From contig JAPLDH010000077.1 of assembly GCA_026391355.1 (NCBI GenBank), positions 186,001-250,000 of the forward strand: 64,000 nucleotides of DNA, in the 5' to 3' direction. Positions 61,600-64,000 of the stretch are shown here, piece after piece. The notes beneath the pieces are model-generated. The model saw nothing but the letters and a program-made list of their open reading frames with translations, was not told where the DNA came from and ran no database searches. The DNA is from Bacteroidota bacterium (GTDB taxonomy: Bacteria > Bacteroidota > Bacteroidia > Bacteroidales > FEN-979). The translations under genes were made by a program, and so were the position numbers. How positions within the stretch are numbered: position 1 is the first letter of the stretch; each line of letters starts with the position of its first letter.

Positions 61600-61986
61600 T
61601 TACCATTTTAGGGCATAATGGATCGGGTTCAGATTTTTCTTGATCAATTCATCAAGTTCTTCAGGGTTGAAGGGTTTTACCAGAAAATCCTGTGCCCCCA
61701 ACCGGTAACATTTAACACGGTCTTTACTGCTTTCAATACCCGAAAGCATAATAATGGGCGTATGTTTGGTGAAACCCCTCTGGCGAACCTTATCAACAAA
61801 CTGGTAACCATCGAGATTGGGCATTTGAATATCGCAGATGATCAGGTCGGGCAGGTTCCCTTCGAGCCATTCAAGAGCCTCCAGACCATCCCGCTTGACG
61901 ATGACTTCATACGATTTATTCAGGAAATTTTCAAGTAAAAGACAGATGCTTTGTTCATCGTCGATAACAAGTATTTTATTTTTCAT
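61600..61986 (-). CDS. Single-domain response regulator (receiver only)
   Basis: From MKNKILVIDDEQSI the product is 128 aa, a bare CheY-like receiver; the ORF track extends 41 codons upstream through a promoter-like region. All key residues are present: Asp9/Asp10/Glu11, phospho-Asp52 (IICDIQMP), Ser83 region (IIMLSG) and Lys104 (FLVKPFN). There is no output domain, so it should act through protein contacts. It is the first gene of the polysaccharide operon, 10 bases before the transferase with the pseudo-receiver. That suggests direct control of assembly rather than transcription (inference). Confidence 0.9.
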   Translation of the reverse strand: MKNKILVIDDEQSICLLLENFLNKSYEVIVKRDGLEALEWLEGNLPDLIICDIQMPNLDGYQFVDKVRQRGFTKHTPIIMLSGIESSKDRVKCYRLGAQDFLVKPFNPEELDELIKKNLNPIHYALKW

Positions 61987-62025
61987 TCCGTTCAGTTTTG
62001 GCCATGAAAGATTCTGTTGACATAG

Positions 62026-62033
62026 CAAATATA
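62026..62033 (-). promoter_or_regulatory. Candidate -7 box of the polysaccharide operon
   Basis: TATATTTG on the minus strand, 39 bases before the ATG at 61986. No TTG lies at the usual distance. It supports the short start of the response regulator gene. Confidence 0.45.
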
Positions 62034-62195
62034 AGAAATTGTTAACAACTTTGAAATGAATTTTTTTTGTGTTAGAAACAGTTAAGATGTTTAGTTGGTG
62101 TTTTCTCATTAAATTGAAGTAATTTTATATCCCGATTTTTTTGAAAATTGCATGTTCTTTTTTCAATTATATCCAAAAATTTAATCATTCCTGAT

Positions 62196-64000
62196 ATGAA
62201 AAAATCATTCTGCTTTCTTATCCTGTGTCTTTTTCCCGGAACTTTTTCATTTGCACAGAAAGAGGCCTCAAAACCCATGGTTTCAAAACCCGTTTACTAT
62301 GACGTTTCTCCTCCTTTACGGGATATGGTAAAGATGCCCATGAAACCTGCCGACAACTCCTGGAAAAGCGGGAATATTAAAAACAGGCTGAACCCACGTA
62401 AACAGCGGGTATTGCCAAATTTACCCGGAAATTTCACAGACCCTGCAGGACAGTATTCCCAGGGTCCGGTCATTACATCGGATACAACCATCCAGAATTT
62501 CGACGGGAACAACAATACCCAGGGGTATGATCCACCGGATACCCACGGCGATGTTGGTCCCAATCATTTTTTCCAGGTTGTGAACTGCCACTATTCGATC
62601 TATAATAAAACAGGGACACTCTTACTTGGGCCTTCGAATACCAGCACCATCTGGAGTGGTATGCCTTATAACTCAAACAATGGCGACGGGGTAGTGCTGT
62701 ACGATGATAATGCTAACCGGTGGCTGGTCGTTCAGTTGTCATTGCCCAATGGCATGACTGCTCCTTTCTATGAAATGGTTGCCGTTTCCCAGACAGCCGA
62801 CCCGACAGGTTCCTGGTACCGGTATGAGTACTCATTTACAGACCTTCCTGACTATGAAAAATTGGGAGTGTGGGCCGATGGATATTATATGTCATGTAAC
62901 CGTTTCACTTCCTCGAGTCTTAATTATGCCGGGACCGGACAGGGTGTTTTCAACAGGTCGAAAATGCTCATCGGGGATCCTACCGCTGAAATGGTTTATT
63001 TTACCCTTCCTGCTTCTGATAATGCCTGGGCACTGCTTCCTTCAGATTGCGATGGCGCCTTTCCAACTGCAGGTACACCCAACTACTTTGTTTACTTCTG
63101 GGATGGCCCTTACTATCTTGGCATCTATGAATTTCATGTAGACTGGACAAATACCGCCAATTCCACTTTTGGAAATTACCTGCAACTTACCATCAATTCA
63201 TTTAATGATAACATCACAGGAATCCCTCAGAAAGGATCAACCAAGCTGGCGGATGTACTTGCCGACCGGCTTATGTACCGTGTTCAGTTCCGTAAATTCA
63301 GTGATCACTGGGGTATGGTTTGCAATCATACCGTAAATGCCAACGGCGCCGGCGTCGGGGGAATCCGCTGGTATGAACTTAGAAAATCAACGGGGGCCTG
63401 GTGGGTTCGCCAACAGTCCACTTTTCAACCGGATATCAATTCGCGCTGGATGGGCAGCATTGCCCTCGATACTGCCGGTAATATAGCGCTTGGTTATTCC
63501 ATCTCAAGCAGCAATATGTACCCGGCAATCCGCTATACGGGAAGGATGAAGAATGACATCCTGAACACCATGACCATTGCCGAAAAAGGGATATACAACG
63601 GTTCAGGCTCCAATACAGCCGGGGATGGCGTAGGTGGCAGTGGAAACTGTCGTTGGGGTGATTACAGCGCCATGCTGGTCGATCCATCAGCCTATGCGCT
63701 CTTCTGGTATACTCAACAATATGTTCAAACCAGCGGCGGTGCTGCCTGGAGAACACGCATCGCCTCTTTCTCATTCGCTAATGTACTTTCATTGACAGCT
63801 TCGGCAAACCCTTCAACGATTACCGTCCCGCAAACTTCACAACTGAATGTAATTGCCCTGGGCGGCACCGGCTCCTATACCTATTCATGGACCTCAATTC
63901 CGGCAGGATTCACCTCAAATATCCAAAACCCGGTTGTTTCACCTACCCTGACAATAAAGTATATTGCCCATGTGACCTCCGGAACCCAGACAAAGACAGA
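62196..64000 (+). CDS. Large secreted protein with PKD/Ig-like end (3' partial)
   Basis: An open frame runs from ATG 62196 to the right edge (over 600 codons) and is missing from the ORF track because it has no stop. It starts with a signal peptide (MKKSFCFLILCLFPGTFSFAQ). The body contains NTQGYDPPDTHGDVGPNHFFQVVN, WLVVQLSLPNGMTAPFYEMVAVSQTADPTGSWYRYEY, YEKLGVWADGYYMSCNRF and GRWGDYSAM-like GNCRWGDYSAMLVDPS. This is the layout of a beta-propeller-like extracellular domain common in Bacteroidota. Near the edge a PKD/Ig-like domain begins (SLTASANPSTITVPQTSQLNVIALGGTGSYTYSWTS). A T9SS sorting domain beyond the edge is likely. No enzymatic residue can be assigned. Confidence 0.8.
   Translation, partial: MKKSFCFLILCLFPGTFSFAQKEASKPMVSKPVYYDVSPPLRDMVKMPMKPADNSWKSGNIKNRLNPRKQRVLPNLPGNFTDPAGQYSQGPVITSDTTIQNFDGNNNTQGYDPPDTHGDVGPNHFFQVVNCHYSIYNKTGTLLLGPSNTSTIWSGMPYNSNNGDGVVLYDDNANRWLVVQLSLPNGMTAPFYEMVAVSQTADPTGSWYRYEYSFTDLPDYEKLGVWADGYYMSCNRFTSSSLNYAGTGQGVFNRSKMLIGDPTAEMVYFTLPASDNAWALLPSDCDGAFPTAGTPNYFVYFWDGPYYLGIYEFHVDWTNTANSTFGNYLQLTINSFNDNITGIPQKGSTKLADVLADRLMYRVQFRKFSDHWGMVCNHTVNANGAGVGGIRWYELRKSTGAWWVRQQSTFQPDINSRWMGSIALDTAGNIALGYSISSSNMYPAIRYTGRMKNDILNTMTIAEKGIYNGSGSNTAGDGVGGSGNCRWGDYSAMLVDPSAYALFWYTQQYVQTSGGAAWRTRIASFSFANVLSLTASANPSTITVPQTSQLNVIALGGTGSYTYSWTSIPAGFTSNIQNPVVSPTLTIKYIAHVTSGTQTKT

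Overview
This window looks like a chromosomal segment of an uncultured or poorly known Bacteroidota member, most likely from the Bacteroidales/Marinilabiliales side, with AT-rich spacers. The evidence is: repeated type IX secretion (T9SS) C-terminal sorting domains; a CarboxypepD_reg-plug TonB receptor; a PorV/PorQ-like barrel; a bacterial geranylgeranylglyceryl-phosphate synthase homolog; a long PurF paralog; promoters of the TTG-N~19-TAnnTTTG type; and few Shine-Dalgarno sites. I see no transposase, integrase, phage or CRISPR locus.

Layout: (1) 1-2.3 kb: two repeat-rich secreted proteins of one family, the first cut by the window edge, and between them a lipoprotein stub that ends in a G/C-rich palindrome. 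(2) 2.4-5.3 kb: PurF-like amidotransferase, convergent with a greA-HIT operon. (3) 5.3-14.6 kb: a minus-strand operon of TonB receptor, 1441-aa T9SS cargo and PorV-like barrel. (4) 14.7-21 kb: small basic protein, Rieske-like lipoprotein without the usual ligands, sahH, and a 1239-aa IgGFc-binding/Ig-like/FISUMP adhesin carrying perfect palindromes inside its reading frame. (5) 21.2-27.4 kb: phosphopantetheinyl transferase, then metH-metF-GGGP synthase. With sahH, this covers much of the activated-methyl cycle. (6) 27.4-33 kb: two small exported proteins sharing a x-P-V-T-P-K-E-A-T-F-E-D repeat and an ECF-sigma-like promoter, two T9SS surface proteins, and two tRNAs (Thr-CGU, Pro-CGG) with a palindromic element between them. 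(7) 33.3-37.5 kb: truncated DUF4337 protein, GT-C/TPR membrane protein, nitrilase-family enzyme, outer-membrane protein. (8) 37.5-43.1 kb: hybrid histidine kinase, ugd and an HPt protein. (9) 43.1-62 kb: a large exopolysaccharide locus, almost all on the minus strand, headed by a response regulator and a sugar-phosphate transferase with an N-terminal pseudo-receiver, followed by TolC-like, Wzz/BY-kinase-like, flippase, polymerase/ligase, five glycosyltransferases, an acyltransferase fusion, a FkbM methyltransferase, a Cys-less asparagine-synthetase homolog, and a T9SS beta-helix protein. (10) 62.2-64 kb: a secreted protein running off the right edge and absent from the ORF track.

How it may fit together: regions 8 and 9 contain the parts of a multistep phosphorelay (hybrid kinase with two receivers, separate HPt, response regulator, inactive receiver fused to the initiating transferase) around polymer precursor supply (Ugd), assembly, modification and export. 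The most novel-looking items are the six-copy PVTPKEATFED repeat family with shared promoter, the co-varying palindromes inside the adhesin gene, and the pseudo-receiver transferase with its phosphorelay neighbours. At least four families of short inverted repeats are scattered through the spacers.
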